Shown piece after piece: positions 35,535 to 44,425 of a stretch of DNA of 64,000 bases. The translations under genes were made by a program, and so were the position numbers. Below the pieces are notes generated by a model. It did no database searches, had not been told where the DNA came from, and was given only the letters and a program-made list of their open reading frames with translations. Position 1 is the first letter of the stretch; every line of letters starts with the position of its first letter. The DNA is taken from contig NZ_JAGOGJ010000021.1 in NCBI RefSeq assembly GCF_017996735.1, forward strand, positions 1 through 64,000, in the 5' to 3' direction. The DNA is from Niveispirillum sp. GTDB lineage: Bacteria; Pseudomonadota; Alphaproteobacteria; Azospirillales; Azospirillaceae.

Positions 35535-36389
35535 TCAGTCAGCGCTGCGCGATGCTTTCCAGGCTTTGGCCAGGGCCACGAATCCCGCCACGTCGATCTC
35601 CTCCGCCCGGGCGGTGGGCGCGATGCCGACGGAGAGCAGCAGGGGTTCCGGTTCCTTCATCACCGATTTCAGGCTGGCGCGCAGCATCTTGCGCCGCTGA
35701 CCGAAGGCGGCCCCCACCAGCGCCTCCATGGTGGCGAACTCGGGATCATCGGCCGGGCGGTCGCGCGGGGCCAGATGCACAACGGCACTATCCACCTTGG
35801 GCGGCGGCGTGAAGGCGCGGGCCGGCAGATCATAGAGGTTCCGGCAATGGGCCAGCCATTGCGCCATCACGGCCAGACGGCCATAGGCATCGGTGCGCGT
35901 GCCCGCCACAATGCGGTCGGCCACTTCCTTCTGGAACATCAGCGTCAGCGACCGGTATTCGGCGATCCGCTTCAACCAGCCGATCAGCAATGGGGTCCCG
36001 ACATTGTAGGGCAGGTTGGAAACGACGGCGCGGGGGGCGGGCACCAGATCGACCGGGTCGACGGTCAGGGCGTCCGCTTCGATCAGGCGCAACCGGCCGG
36101 CCGACGCCTCCACCACATCGGCTAGGGCGGCGGCAAAACGCGGGTCGCGTTCGACGGCGGTGATGCTGGCGGCGGGGCTTTCCACCAAGGCGCGGGTCAG
36201 GCCACCGGGGCCGGGCCCGACCTCCACGATATTCACGCCGGTAAAGTCGCCTGCCTCGCGCACGATGCGGCGGGTGACGTTCAGGTCCAGCAGGAAATGC
36301 TGACCGAAGGCCTTCTTGGCCGCCAGATCATGGGTAGCGATGATTTCGCGCAGGGGCGGCAGGTGGGATAGGTCGCGACCGTCACTCAT
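35535..36389 (-). CDS. rsmA: 16S rRNA (adenine(1518)-N(6)/adenine(1519)-N(6))-dimethyltransferase
   Basis: 284 residues from the ATG at 36389 (MSDGRDLSHLPPLREIIA), overlapping the pdxA stop by 8 nt. Motifs: KKAFGQHFLLD, AdoMet motif I VEVGPGPGGLTRAL, catalytic NLPY (VVSNLPYNVGTPLL), MFQKEVADRI and FTPPPKVDSAVV. It dimethylates two adjacent adenines at the 3' end of 16S rRNA during small-subunit maturation. It is the last gene of the lptF-lptG-surA-pdxA-rsmA unit. Confidence 0.97.
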   Translation of the reverse strand: MSDGRDLSHLPPLREIIATHDLAAKKAFGQHFLLDLNVTRRIVREAGDFTGVNIVEVGPGPGGLTRALVESPAASITAVERDPRFAAALADVVEASAGRLRLIEADALTVDPVDLVPAPRAVVSNLPYNVGTPLLIGWLKRIAEYRSLTLMFQKEVADRIVAGTRTDAYGRLAVMAQWLAHCRNLYDLPARAFTPPPKVDSAVVHLAPRDRPADDPEFATMEALVGAAFGQRRKMLRASLKSVMKEPEPLLLSVGIAPTARAEEIDVAGFVALAKAWKASRSAD

Positions 36390-37404
36390 GGGACATACTC
36401 GGTTGCCGGCGGGCGGCGATGCGGGAAGCGGCATGCAGGGCGGCGATCAGGCTGCTGGCATTGGCGGACCCCGTGCCGGCCAGCGACAGGGCCGTGCCAT
36501 GGTCGGGCGAGGTGCGCACAAACGGCAGGCCCAGCGTGATATTCACGCCCGTATCGAAATCCAGCGTCTTCAGCGGGATCAGCCCCTGGTCGTGATACAT
36601 GCAGACTACGGCGTCATAGCGGGCGCGCGCCCCGGCATGAAACAAGGTGTCGGCGGGGAAGGGGCCGGCGGCATCGATGCCGTCCGCTCGCAACCGGGCC
36701 ACGGCGGGGGCGATCACCTCGATCTCCTCCCGCCCCATGGCGCCATTTTCACCGGCATGGGGGTTGAGCGCGGCCACAGCAAGACGCGGACGGGCGATGC
36801 CGAAATCGGATTTCAGCGCCGCATCGGTAACGCGGGCGACATGCAGAATGGCATCCGACGTCAGATACTGCGCCACATCCTTCACCGCGACATGGATGGT
36901 GGCCAGCACAACGCGCAACCCGCCGCCTTCCAGCAGCATGACGGTCCCGTCATCGGGCAGGCCCGCCAGATGCGCCAGATATTCGGTATGGCCCGGCCAG
37001 CGAAAGCCACAGGCATAAAGGGCGCTTTTCTGAATGGGATTGGTGACCAGGCCCGAGAGCCTGCCGGCCCGTGACAGGGCGACGGTCCGGTCGATGGCGG
37101 CGATCACCGCCGATCCATTGGCGGGATCGGGCTTGCCATAGGTCACGGGGGCGGGCAGGGGGATGGGCAGAACGGGCAGGCGATCGGCGAACAGGTCGGC
37201 CACCTGATGCAGTTGCCCCTCCTCCACCATTACCAGCGGTACGTCAAACCCCAGCCGTTCAGCCAGGGCAGCGATACGGTCGGGGTCGTCCAGCAAGACG
37301 AAGGGCGGCACCGATGCCGCCCCGCGTTCCATCCAGGCCTTCAGGGCGATGTCGCCGCCGATGCCTGCCGGTTCCCCCATGGTCAGGCCCAGCGGCGCCG
37401 CCAT
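36382..37404 (-). CDS. pdxA: 4-hydroxythreonine-4-phosphate dehydrogenase
   Basis: 340 residues. N-terminal LGLTMGEPAGIGGDIALKAW and the later GHTEYLAHL, ALNPHAGENGAMGREE, GPFPADTLFH and YHDQGLIPLKTLDFDTGVNITLGLPFVRTSPDHG are the PdxA metal- and NAD-binding motifs. It oxidises 4-phosphohydroxy-L-threonine in the DXP-dependent pyridoxal-phosphate pathway. It starts 3 nt after surA and overlaps rsmA, the conserved surA-pdxA-rsmA order of proteobacteria. Confidence 0.97.
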   Translation of the reverse strand: MAAPLGLTMGEPAGIGGDIALKAWMERGAASVPPFVLLDDPDRIAALAERLGFDVPLVMVEEGQLHQVADLFADRLPVLPIPLPAPVTYGKPDPANGSAVIAAIDRTVALSRAGRLSGLVTNPIQKSALYACGFRWPGHTEYLAHLAGLPDDGTVMLLEGGGLRVVLATIHVAVKDVAQYLTSDAILHVARVTDAALKSDFGIARPRLAVAALNPHAGENGAMGREEIEVIAPAVARLRADGIDAAGPFPADTLFHAGARARYDAVVCMYHDQGLIPLKTLDFDTGVNITLGLPFVRTSPDHGTALSLAGTGSANASSLIAALHAASRIAARRQPSMSHE

Positions 37405-37407
37405 GGT

Positions 37408-38730
37408 TCACATCCTGGTCTCAATGGTGGCGTTGCGGCGCAGGTCGCGCAGATAGCGGCGCTGCTGCAAATCCATGCGTTCCTGGTACAGCATGTTGCG
37501 CACCTGATCGGGCGGCGGCAGGCTGCCTTCGGGCACGACACGATCGCAGACCATCAACAGCATGGCGCCACGGTCGGTCATCAGGGGTGCCGTCGCCTGA
37601 CCGACACCCAGGGCACCGACCAGATCGGCGATCTGCTGCGGAACGTCGCCCAGCTTGGTCAGCGGCTGGGTGAAGACCTGGGCGCCCGGCACCTGCTGCG
37701 TCGCCTGTTCCAGCGCCTCGCAGCCCTTGGCCTGCTCGCTCACCTGCTTGGCAACGTCGAAGGCAGCGTCCTGCTGCGCCTGTGCCGGTCCGGCGATGGG
37801 AACCACGAACTGCCGGATGGCGATCTGGATATTCTTCGGATCGCCGGCGGCGACGATACGCTGATCCCGCAGCCACAGGATGTGATAGCCGGCGGACCCG
37901 CGGATGGGCCGGGAGAACTGACCCTTCTGCATCTGCTGCAGGGAACGGTCCAGGTTCTCCTCCAACTGGCCCTGCTGGATCCAGCCCAGATCGCCGCCAT
38001 TGGCGGCACCGGCCGATTGCGAGAACTGGCGCGCCACGGCGCTGAAATTTGCGCCACGGCCGATCTGTTCGACCAGACGCTCACCCAGACGCTGCACTTC
38101 CGGCTCGCTGGCGGCGTTGTCGACGGCCAGGAAAATCTCGGCGACCTGATATTCCGGCTTGCCGGCATTGGCACGGATACGTTCGATATAGGCATTGACC
38201 TCGCTGTCGGGCACCGTCACCTGCTGACGCACCACGCGCTGGACCACCTTGCTCCAGGCGATCTGGGCCAGCATCTGCTGGCGCATGGTGATCCAGGGCA
38301 CGCCGGCCTGCGCCAGCGCGGCCTTCAACTGCTCGATATCCATGCGGTTGCGCTGCGCCGCCGCTTCAAGGTCGTCGTTGAGCTCATCCTCGGTGACCGA
38401 CAGGTTGCGTTCCCGCGCCTCCTGGATCTGCAACGCCTCGTCCGTCAGCAGCCGGATGACCTGCGGCAGCAGGCGCTGGCGCGTCTCGGCATTGTCGGGC
38501 AGGCCGGAGGAAATGATGGCCAGTTGCAGACGGCCTTCCACGTCGGCGACCGTGATCGGCTCCTCGTTCACCACGGCGGCGATACGGCCAAGCTGGCCCT
38601 GCGCCCCGTTGGCGCCTTGGGCGTGCCCGGGCATCGGGCCGGACAGCAGGGCGATGGACAGGGCGGTCGCCCCCAGGAGGGCGTTGCGCGCAAGGCTTTT
38701 CATGGTCGGTCGGGTCACATTCTGCGTCAT
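37408..38730 (-). CDS. surA: periplasmic chaperone and peptidyl-prolyl isomerase SurA
   Basis: 440 residues with signal peptide (LLGATALSIALLSGPMPGHA). SurA N-terminal chaperone domain (RIAAVVNEEPITVADVEGRLQL, AQIAWSKVVQRVV), then one parvulin domain around residues 195-290 (YQVAEIFLAVDN, FSQSAGAANGGDLGWIQQGQL, GYHILWLRDQR), then a second, weaker parvulin-like segment to about residue 400. It escorts outer-membrane proteins to the BAM complex, and sits downstream of the LPS exporter genes lptF-lptG. Confidence 0.93.
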   Translation of the reverse strand: MTQNVTRPTMKSLARNALLGATALSIALLSGPMPGHAQGANGAQGQLGRIAAVVNEEPITVADVEGRLQLAIISSGLPDNAETRQRLLPQVIRLLTDEALQIQEARERNLSVTEDELNDDLEAAAQRNRMDIEQLKAALAQAGVPWITMRQQMLAQIAWSKVVQRVVRQQVTVPDSEVNAYIERIRANAGKPEYQVAEIFLAVDNAASEPEVQRLGERLVEQIGRGANFSAVARQFSQSAGAANGGDLGWIQQGQLEENLDRSLQQMQKGQFSRPIRGSAGYHILWLRDQRIVAAGDPKNIQIAIRQFVVPIAGPAQAQQDAAFDVAKQVSEQAKGCEALEQATQQVPGAQVFTQPLTKLGDVPQQIADLVGALGVGQATAPLMTDRGAMLLMVCDRVVPEGSLPPPDQVRNMLYQERMDLQQRRYLRDLRRNATIETRM

Positions 38731-38780
38731 GGGGCGATCTTATAGAGGCTTGCAGGCTTAAACGCAAAGCGTACCGCTGC

Positions 38781-39875
38781 TCATCCATCCTCGGTGTGCA
38801 GCAAGGCAGCGACGGATAGCAGCACCGTGACCCCGGCGGGTGCCCAGGCGGCCAGCAGCGCCGGCACCGAACCGGACATGCCCAGCGCCATGATCACGTC
38901 CTTCACGATGAAAAGCAGCAGGGCCGTGACAATCCCAGCCCCCACCAGGGTAAGGGTACCACCGCCCCGCATCTGCCGCAGCGAAAAGGCCGCCGCCAGC
39001 AGCACCATGGCGGCATAGAGCACCGGCTGGGCTAGCAAACTATGCCAATGCAACCGGTGCCTTACGGGTGAAAGGCCTGTCAGTTCCAGCGTGCGGATGA
39101 AGTTCGGCAATTCCCAGAAGGACAGGGTGTCGGGGCTGGCGAAACTGTCCTGGATACGCTGTTCGGTCAGGTCGGTCGGCAACTGGTAGCGGGACAGGAA
39201 CTGTGCCGGTTCACCCGGCTTGTTATACCAGACCTCCGACAGGTTCCAGTATCCGGGCACCAGTTCCGCCGCGCTGGCATCCAGCCGGGCCGACAGCCGC
39301 TGGCCCGGTACCGACAGCAGCACCATCACGCGCCGCAGTTCCAGCGTGCCGGGAACGACCGACTCCGCATGGATGCGATAGGCCCCCTCGGGCGTCAGTT
39401 GGGTCAGCCAGATACCGGATCGGCCGATATCCAGCGACGATGTCTGGCCGCGCAGATACCGGTTCTCCATCCGCTCATACCGGGTCAGCATGGCGGCGAA
39501 GATCGGATTCAGCACAGTGACCAGCACCACGCCGATGATGGCGGCCCAGGCCAGGACGGGGGCTGTAAACTGCCAGACACTGATGCCGCTGGCCCGCGCC
39601 ACCACAAGCTCATGCGTGCGGGTCAGGCGCCAGAATGTGTACATGGCGGCGAACAGCACCACGAACGGGAACACTTCCTGCCCGATCTCCGGCAGTTTCA
39701 GCAGGCCCATGGTGACGATGATGTCAAATGTGGCTTCCGGCCGGTTGGCGGCGCGGCGCAGCAGTTCGACCGTGTCCAGCAGATAGACCAGGGCCAGCAG
39801 CGATGACAGGCCCGCCGCGAACCAGATCAGGAATTGCCGGCCGATATAGATGGCAAGGGTGGAGGACAGGCGCAT
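38781..39875 (-). CDS. lptG: LPS export ABC transporter permease LptG
   Basis: 364 residues with six membrane helices split three and three around a large periplasmic beta-jellyroll (about residues 100-265). Motifs: YIGRQFLIWFAAGLSSLLALVYLLD, LPEIGQEVFPFVVLFAAMYTFWRL, ELVVARASGISVWQF. With LptF and LptB it extracts lipopolysaccharide from the inner membrane. It starts 3 nt after lptF. Confidence 0.95.
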   Translation of the reverse strand: MRLSSTLAIYIGRQFLIWFAAGLSSLLALVYLLDTVELLRRAANRPEATFDIIVTMGLLKLPEIGQEVFPFVVLFAAMYTFWRLTRTHELVVARASGISVWQFTAPVLAWAAIIGVVLVTVLNPIFAAMLTRYERMENRYLRGQTSSLDIGRSGIWLTQLTPEGAYRIHAESVVPGTLELRRVMVLLSVPGQRLSARLDASAAELVPGYWNLSEVWYNKPGEPAQFLSRYQLPTDLTEQRIQDSFASPDTLSFWELPNFIRTLELTGLSPVRHRLHWHSLLAQPVLYAAMVLLAAAFSLRQMRGGGTLTLVGAGIVTALLLFIVKDVIMALGMSGSVPALLAAWAPAGVTVLLSVAALLHTEDG

Positions 39876-39878
39876 GGC

Positions 39879-40994
39879 TTACACCTTCCCGATGGTGGGG
39901 CGCTGCACCACCGTTTCACGCCGCAGATACCAGAGGCCCAGCGGCACGGGCGCCAGCACGAAGAGGTACAGCAGCCCCGCCAGCACCGGCACCTTGCCGA
40001 TCAGACTGACAATGCCCAGCACGGCCGCCTGCAGCACCAGGGCGCCTACGGCCGCGATGGTGATGCGCCGCCCATGGCCCCGGCGGGAGAATTCCCCCGG
40101 CAGCAGGGCGGCCAGCGCGATGATTGCGAAGGATAGGACCAGGAACGGCGAGGCCAGGCGGTTATGCAACTCCGCCCGCAGGCGACCGGCGAAGCGTCGG
40201 TCGGTCGGGTCGGTGGCGTTCGGCGTCCACAGATCGGCCAGCGGCCGTTCGCGCGGTTCCACCCAGCGGGGCGGCAATTCACGGCGCAGCGACTGCAGGT
40301 CGACGGCATAACGTTCGAACTCCAGCCATTCGGTGCGGCCGGTGGCCGTGATGAACTTGCTCTGTACCCCATCATGGACCAGCACGCGGGGAACGCCCTC
40401 GGCATCGGTCAGGGTACCGCTGGCCGCCGCGATGGTGGTGGTCTCCCCCTCCGTCCGGGAATCGTGGATCAGGATATCCTGCAGGGTACCATCGGCCAGC
40501 CGGTCGCGGACATAGATGGTCAGCCCATCGGACAGTTCGTTGAACGTCCCCTCGCGCAGCAGCGCAGCCGACATGTCGCTGCGCACCGACTGACGCATGG
40601 CCACCAGGCTGCGCTGCGCCGCCGGCCCCAGATAGACCGACAGCACAAAACAGAGCAGCGTCGCCAGCCCGGCCAGAATCAGGACCGGCCTGGCCAGAGC
40701 CATGGGCCCCAGGCCGGCGGCCCGCATCACCACCAGTTCGCTGTCCTGGGTCAGCCGGTTATAGGTGAACAGAACCGCCGTCAGCACGCCGAAGGGCAGC
40801 ACGACGGGCAGGAAGGTGGGAAACGACAGGATCGCCAGATGGGCGAAAGCGCCGAAGCCGGCCCCGCCCTCCACGACCAGTTCGACCAGACGCAACGACT
40901 GGGTCAGCCAGATGGCGGCCGACAGTGCCCCCGTTACCACCAGGGTGGCCAGGACCAGATTGCGCAGAAGGTAGCGGTTGATCTGAGACATCAT
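39879..40994 (-). CDS. lptF: LPS export ABC transporter permease LptF
   Basis: 371 residues (ATG 40994 or the adjacent ATG 40991). Topology as in LptG: helices at about residues 10-30, 55-80 and 100-125, a periplasmic jellyroll, and three C-terminal helices. Motifs: LRNLVLATLVVTGALSAAIWL, PTFLPVVLPFGVLTAVLFTYNRL, DSELVVMRAAGLGPM. It is the partner of LptG and the first gene of the five-gene envelope operon, divergent from pepA. Confidence 0.94.
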   Translation of the reverse strand: MMSQINRYLLRNLVLATLVVTGALSAAIWLTQSLRLVELVVEGGAGFGAFAHLAILSFPTFLPVVLPFGVLTAVLFTYNRLTQDSELVVMRAAGLGPMALARPVLILAGLATLLCFVLSVYLGPAAQRSLVAMRQSVRSDMSAALLREGTFNELSDGLTIYVRDRLADGTLQDILIHDSRTEGETTTIAAASGTLTDAEGVPRVLVHDGVQSKFITATGRTEWLEFERYAVDLQSLRRELPPRWVEPRERPLADLWTPNATDPTDRRFAGRLRAELHNRLASPFLVLSFAIIALAALLPGEFSRRGHGRRITIAAVGALVLQAAVLGIVSLIGKVPVLAGLLYLFVLAPVPLGLWYLRRETVVQRPTIGKV

Positions 40995-41099
40995 TTCCCA
41001 ACGGGGCCGGTGCCACGCCGCCCGGCATTATCACCAAGCACATAGCGCGCGATTGCGTCCTGTTCGTGGCGGACCGACAGATTTTGGCCCAGGGTGACC

Positions 41100-41128
41100 T
41101 TGACATGGATACGTGGCTGTTCTTTATC
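41100..41128 (+). promoter_or_regulatory. candidate sigma-70 promoter of pepA
   Basis: A consensus -35 TTGACA at 41100-41105 is followed after 17 nt by TTTATC (41123-41128). It sits in the 204-bp divergent region between lptF and pepA and would give a leader of about 65 nt. Confidence 0.55.
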
Positions 41129-41198
41129 GACTCCTTGCCATGCACACAACCGCCGGCGCCGTGCTGACGCCGGTTCATGACAATAAGAGAGCTCCGGA

Positions 41199-42692
41199 AT
41201 GAAAATCACCTTCGCTTCGCCCGGTACGCCCAAATCCGGCATCCTGGCTGTTACCGTTGCCGCCGACCGCGCGCTGGGCGCGTTGGGCCGTGAACTGGAT
41301 CAGAAGACGGGCGGCCAACTGACCCGCGCCATGGAACAGGCCCGTTTCAAGGGCAAGGCGGAAGAGGTGCTGGCACTGGTGGCGCCGTCGGGTCTGGACG
41401 TGTCGCGCCTGCTGCTGGTCGGTGTCGGCGCCGCCGATGCGGTGGATGCCAACGGTGCCAACAATGCCGGTGCCGCCGCCTATGCCGCCGCGCAGAATGC
41501 CGGCGAAGCCGACCTGGCCATTGCGCTGGACGCGCATGAGGGGCTGACCGGCGATGCCGGCGAGCTGGCCGCGGAAGTGGCGTTCGGCGCCCTGCTGCGG
41601 TCCTATCGTTTCGACAAGTACCGGACCACGCTGACCGACGACAAGAAGCCGTCGGTAAAGAAGGTCGCCGTGCAGACCGACGCCGCCAAGGCCGCCAAGA
41701 AGGTCTGGGACAAGCTGGAGAAGGTGGCCGAGGGCATCTTCTTGACCCGCGATGTCGTATCCGAGCCGCCGAACGTCATCTATCCGGAGACGCTGGCCGA
41801 CCGCTGCGTCGAATTGTCCAAGCTGGGCCTTGAGGTCGAGGTGCTGGACGAGAAAAAGATGAAGAAGCTGAACATGGGCGCGCTGCTGGGCGTGGGCCAG
41901 GGTTCGGTGCGTCCGCCGCGTCTGGTCATCATGAAGTGGAATGGCGGCGCCAAAGATGAGGCACCGGTGGCCTTTGTGGGCAAGGGCATCACCTTTGACA
42001 CGGGCGGCATCTCCATCAAGCCGGCCGCCAACATGGACGAGATGAAGTGGGACATGGGCGGTTCCGGCACCGTCATCGGCCTGATGGCCGTGCTGGCCGG
42101 CCGCAAGGCCAAGGTCAACGCCATCGGCGTGGTCGCACTGGCCGAGAATATGCCCGACGGCAATGCCCAGCGTCCCGGCGACATCGTCACCACCATGTCG
42201 GGCCAGACGATCGAGGTGCTGAACACCGACGCCGAAGGCCGTCTGGTGCTGGCCGACGCGCTCTGGTACTGCCAGGATCAGTACAAGCCGAAATTCATGG
42301 TCGATCTGGCCACCCTGACCGGCGCCGTCATCGTCAGCCTGGGCAATGAACATGCCGGCCTGTTCTCCAACGATGACGATCTGGCGGCCAAGCTGACCGA
42401 CGCCGGTCTAAAGACGGGGGAGAAGCTGTGGCGCCTGCCGCTGTCGCCTGCCTATGACAAGGATATCGACAGCGACGTGGCCGATGTGAAGAATATCGGC
42501 CGTCCGATGAATGCCGGTTCCATCATCGGGGCGCAGTTCCTGCAGCGTTTCGTGAACAAGGTGCCGTGGGCGCATCTGGACATCGCGGGCACCGCCTGGG
42601 CCAAGGCCGACAAGGGCATCGTGCCGAAGGGCGCCACGGCCTTTGGTGTGCGCCTGCTGGATAAGCTGGTCGCCACGCATTACGAAGGCTGA
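41199..42692 (+). CDS. pepA: leucyl (cytosol) aminopeptidase, M17 family
   Basis: 497 residues. The M17 catalytic domain has GKGITFDTGGISIKPAANMDEMKWDMGG (positions 41982-42062) with metal ligands Lys and Asp, and the signature NTDAEGRLVLADAL. The N-terminal macro-like domain is also present. It is a hexameric di-metal exopeptidase that removes N-terminal residues from peptides; in some bacteria it also binds DNA. Divergent placement next to lptFG is standard in alphaproteobacteria, although the holC gene that often follows pepA is here 15 kb away. Confidence 0.97.
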   Translation: MKITFASPGTPKSGILAVTVAADRALGALGRELDQKTGGQLTRAMEQARFKGKAEEVLALVAPSGLDVSRLLLVGVGAADAVDANGANNAGAAAYAAAQNAGEADLAIALDAHEGLTGDAGELAAEVAFGALLRSYRFDKYRTTLTDDKKPSVKKVAVQTDAAKAAKKVWDKLEKVAEGIFLTRDVVSEPPNVIYPETLADRCVELSKLGLEVEVLDEKKMKKLNMGALLGVGQGSVRPPRLVIMKWNGGAKDEAPVAFVGKGITFDTGGISIKPAANMDEMKWDMGGSGTVIGLMAVLAGRKAKVNAIGVVALAENMPDGNAQRPGDIVTTMSGQTIEVLNTDAEGRLVLADALWYCQDQYKPKFMVDLATLTGAVIVSLGNEHAGLFSNDDDLAAKLTDAGLKTGEKLWRLPLSPAYDKDIDSDVADVKNIGRPMNAGSIIGAQFLQRFVNKVPWAHLDIAGTAWAKADKGIVPKGATAFGVRLLDKLVATHYEG

Positions 42693-42704
42693 TCATTGTG
42701 ACGG

Positions 42705-42745
42705 GCAGGGGCCGGCACCAATGCCGGCCCCTGCTCCCCTGTTTT
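42705..42745 (+). terminator. rho-independent terminator of pepA
   Basis: Perfect 13-bp stem (GCAGGGGCCGGCA / TGCCGGCCCCTGC, CCAA loop, 42705-42734), 12 nt after the pepA stop, followed by TCCCCTGTTTTC. Confidence 0.8.
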
Positions 42746-42764
42746 CTGCTACGGAGAAGGTTCC

Positions 42765-43277
42765 ATGCGTCGTCCTATCCTCGCCCTGTCGCTCGCCCTG
42801 CTGGCCGCCCCGCTGACGCTGGCGTCCGCCCTGCCGGCGCGGGCCCAGGAAGTGGTCGTGGAACCGAACCGCCAGATGAAGGCAGTGCTCCCCGATGAGC
42901 CCGACGGCTGGGACATGGGCGATATCCGCGTCGCCACCGGCGCGCTGCCCATGTATTCGGTCGCCACGGCAGAGGCGACCTATAAGAAGGGCAATATCCA
43001 GGTCGTGGTGGGAGCCGCCCGCAGCCCGACCCTGTACAAGGCCGTCATGGGTTCCATCAAGGTGCCCAGCACCCTGCCGCCCAATGGCAAGGTGGAGGTG
43101 GTGAACGGCCAGAAAGCCATCGTCACCGCCTATCCGGAAGCCAAGGTGCCGCTGTACCAGATCCAGATCGCCGCAGGCGTGGACGGCATCGTCATGCTGA
43201 CCACCCGCACCGGCACACTGGACGACCTGCGCGCCATGGCCAAGGAAGTGGATTTCGATCCGTTCCCGATCCGTTGA
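42765..43277 (+). CDS. secreted hypothetical protein, 170 aa
   Basis: Starts 20 nt after the pepA terminator with a good ribosome binding site (GGAGAAGG). Signal peptide LALSLALLAAPLTLASALPARAQ. The mature part of about 140 residues (VLPDEPDGWDMGDIRVATG, YKKGNIQVVVGAARSPTLYKAVMGS, GQKAIVTAYPEAKVPLYQIQI) has no cysteine and looks like a small alpha/beta periplasmic domain. I do not recognise the family. Confidence 0.75.
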   Translation: MRRPILALSLALLAAPLTLASALPARAQEVVVEPNRQMKAVLPDEPDGWDMGDIRVATGALPMYSVATAEATYKKGNIQVVVGAARSPTLYKAVMGSIKVPSTLPPNGKVEVVNGQKAIVTAYPEAKVPLYQIQIAAGVDGIVMLTTRTGTLDDLRAMAKEVDFDPFPIR

Positions 43278-43284
43278 GGCGTGG

Positions 43285-44358
43285 TCAGATATTCTCGTCA
43301 ATCAGCGTGAAGGTGCTGCCGGGCTTGCCCGACACCACAATGGTGCAGACCCCCCAGCTTGCAGGGATGGTCCAGGTGACGCCGGCGACGGCCTTGGCCT
43401 GGAAGGTACGGGCATCGCACTGCGCCTCCACGCTGTCCAGTTCTCCCTGGATATTGTCCAGGGAGAGCGTGCGGCGCACAGGGCGATAGCTCCAGACCGG
43501 TTTTTCCGGGGAACAGATTTCCGGCTCACATTCGGCTGGGACCCGGCCCGTTACAGAGATGGCCGTTGGCGAAGCCACCAGATCGGTCAGCGTGGCCAGT
43601 GATTTCATCAGCCGTTCATCGCCATCCCTTTCGCCCAGCCCCTTGGTCCGTGCCGCGATCTCCTTGGCTTCCAGATAGAGGCCTTGGGCCAGGGCAAGAC
43701 GCAATGCCAGACGTCGCAGCCAGGCCTGCTCGCGCAGGGGCAGGTCATTTTCGCTGCTGCGCAGTTGCCTCAGGTAAAGCAAGGCGATGTCGGGCTTGTT
43801 CATCAAGGCCATGGCCTGCGCCCGCCGGGCCAGGATATTCACCATTTCATAGAGATAGGTGCTGTCCTTGCTTATATCGGCCAGACTGGTCATGGCCTTT
43901 TCAGCCTGCCCCTGTTCAAGCAGATCATCCACGGCCCGAAGCCGGCGCCCCAGTTCCGGACTGGCACCCTGGCTCGTCTTGTCGATCATGAAGAACACCC
44001 GCTGAAAGACATTCAGCGCCTGTACCGGCTTGCCATTGCGTTGGGCTGGCGAATATTTACATTCCAACAGCCATTTCACGGTATGCGGGCCGAAATCGCC
44101 GCGTCCCATCTGGTTGGCGATGATCACATCCTTCACCGCCCCGTCGACCGTCACGGTGAAGCGCAGATCAACCCAGCCTTCTGTCCAGCGTTCCCGCTCC
44201 TTCGCCGGATATAACGGATACTCGCGCTGACATTCCCCGCGTTCTGCCGGTTTATAGGTTCCCTGCTGTACGGCGGGCTGGGCGAATGCCGGCGCCGTGG
44301 CCCCGATCAGCAAGGCCAGACCAAATGCACAAGCAGTCCCGGTATATGCACGCAACAT
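43285..44358 (-). CDS. TonB-domain periplasmic protein (N-terminal TonB-like domain, helical C-terminal body)
   Basis: 357 residues from the ATG at 44358 (GTG 44364 also possible). Signal peptide ACAFGLALLIGATAPAFA. A TonB C-terminal-like domain is near the start (QREYPLYPAKER, EGWVDLRFTVTVDGAVKDVIIANQ, LECKYSPAQRNGKPV), then a TPR-like helical region, then a C-terminal segment with four cysteines (ECEPEICSPEK, EAQCDART, WGVCTIVV). The domain order is the reverse of the paralogs at 26.5-28.8 kb. It lies 68 nt downstream of tatC on the same strand. Function unknown. Confidence 0.75.
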   Translation of the reverse strand: MLRAYTGTACAFGLALLIGATAPAFAQPAVQQGTYKPAERGECQREYPLYPAKERERWTEGWVDLRFTVTVDGAVKDVIIANQMGRGDFGPHTVKWLLECKYSPAQRNGKPVQALNVFQRVFFMIDKTSQGASPELGRRLRAVDDLLEQGQAEKAMTSLADISKDSTYLYEMVNILARRAQAMALMNKPDIALLYLRQLRSSENDLPLREQAWLRRLALRLALAQGLYLEAKEIAARTKGLGERDGDERLMKSLATLTDLVASPTAISVTGRVPAECEPEICSPEKPVWSYRPVRRTLSLDNIQGELDSVEAQCDARTFQAKAVAGVTWTIPASWGVCTIVVSGKPGSTFTLIDENI

Positions 44359-44425
44359 AGCCACCCCATGCCATGATGATGCAGGTCATGGTAGTGGCCG
44401 ATGCCGTAAATGCAAGCGGATGCGA

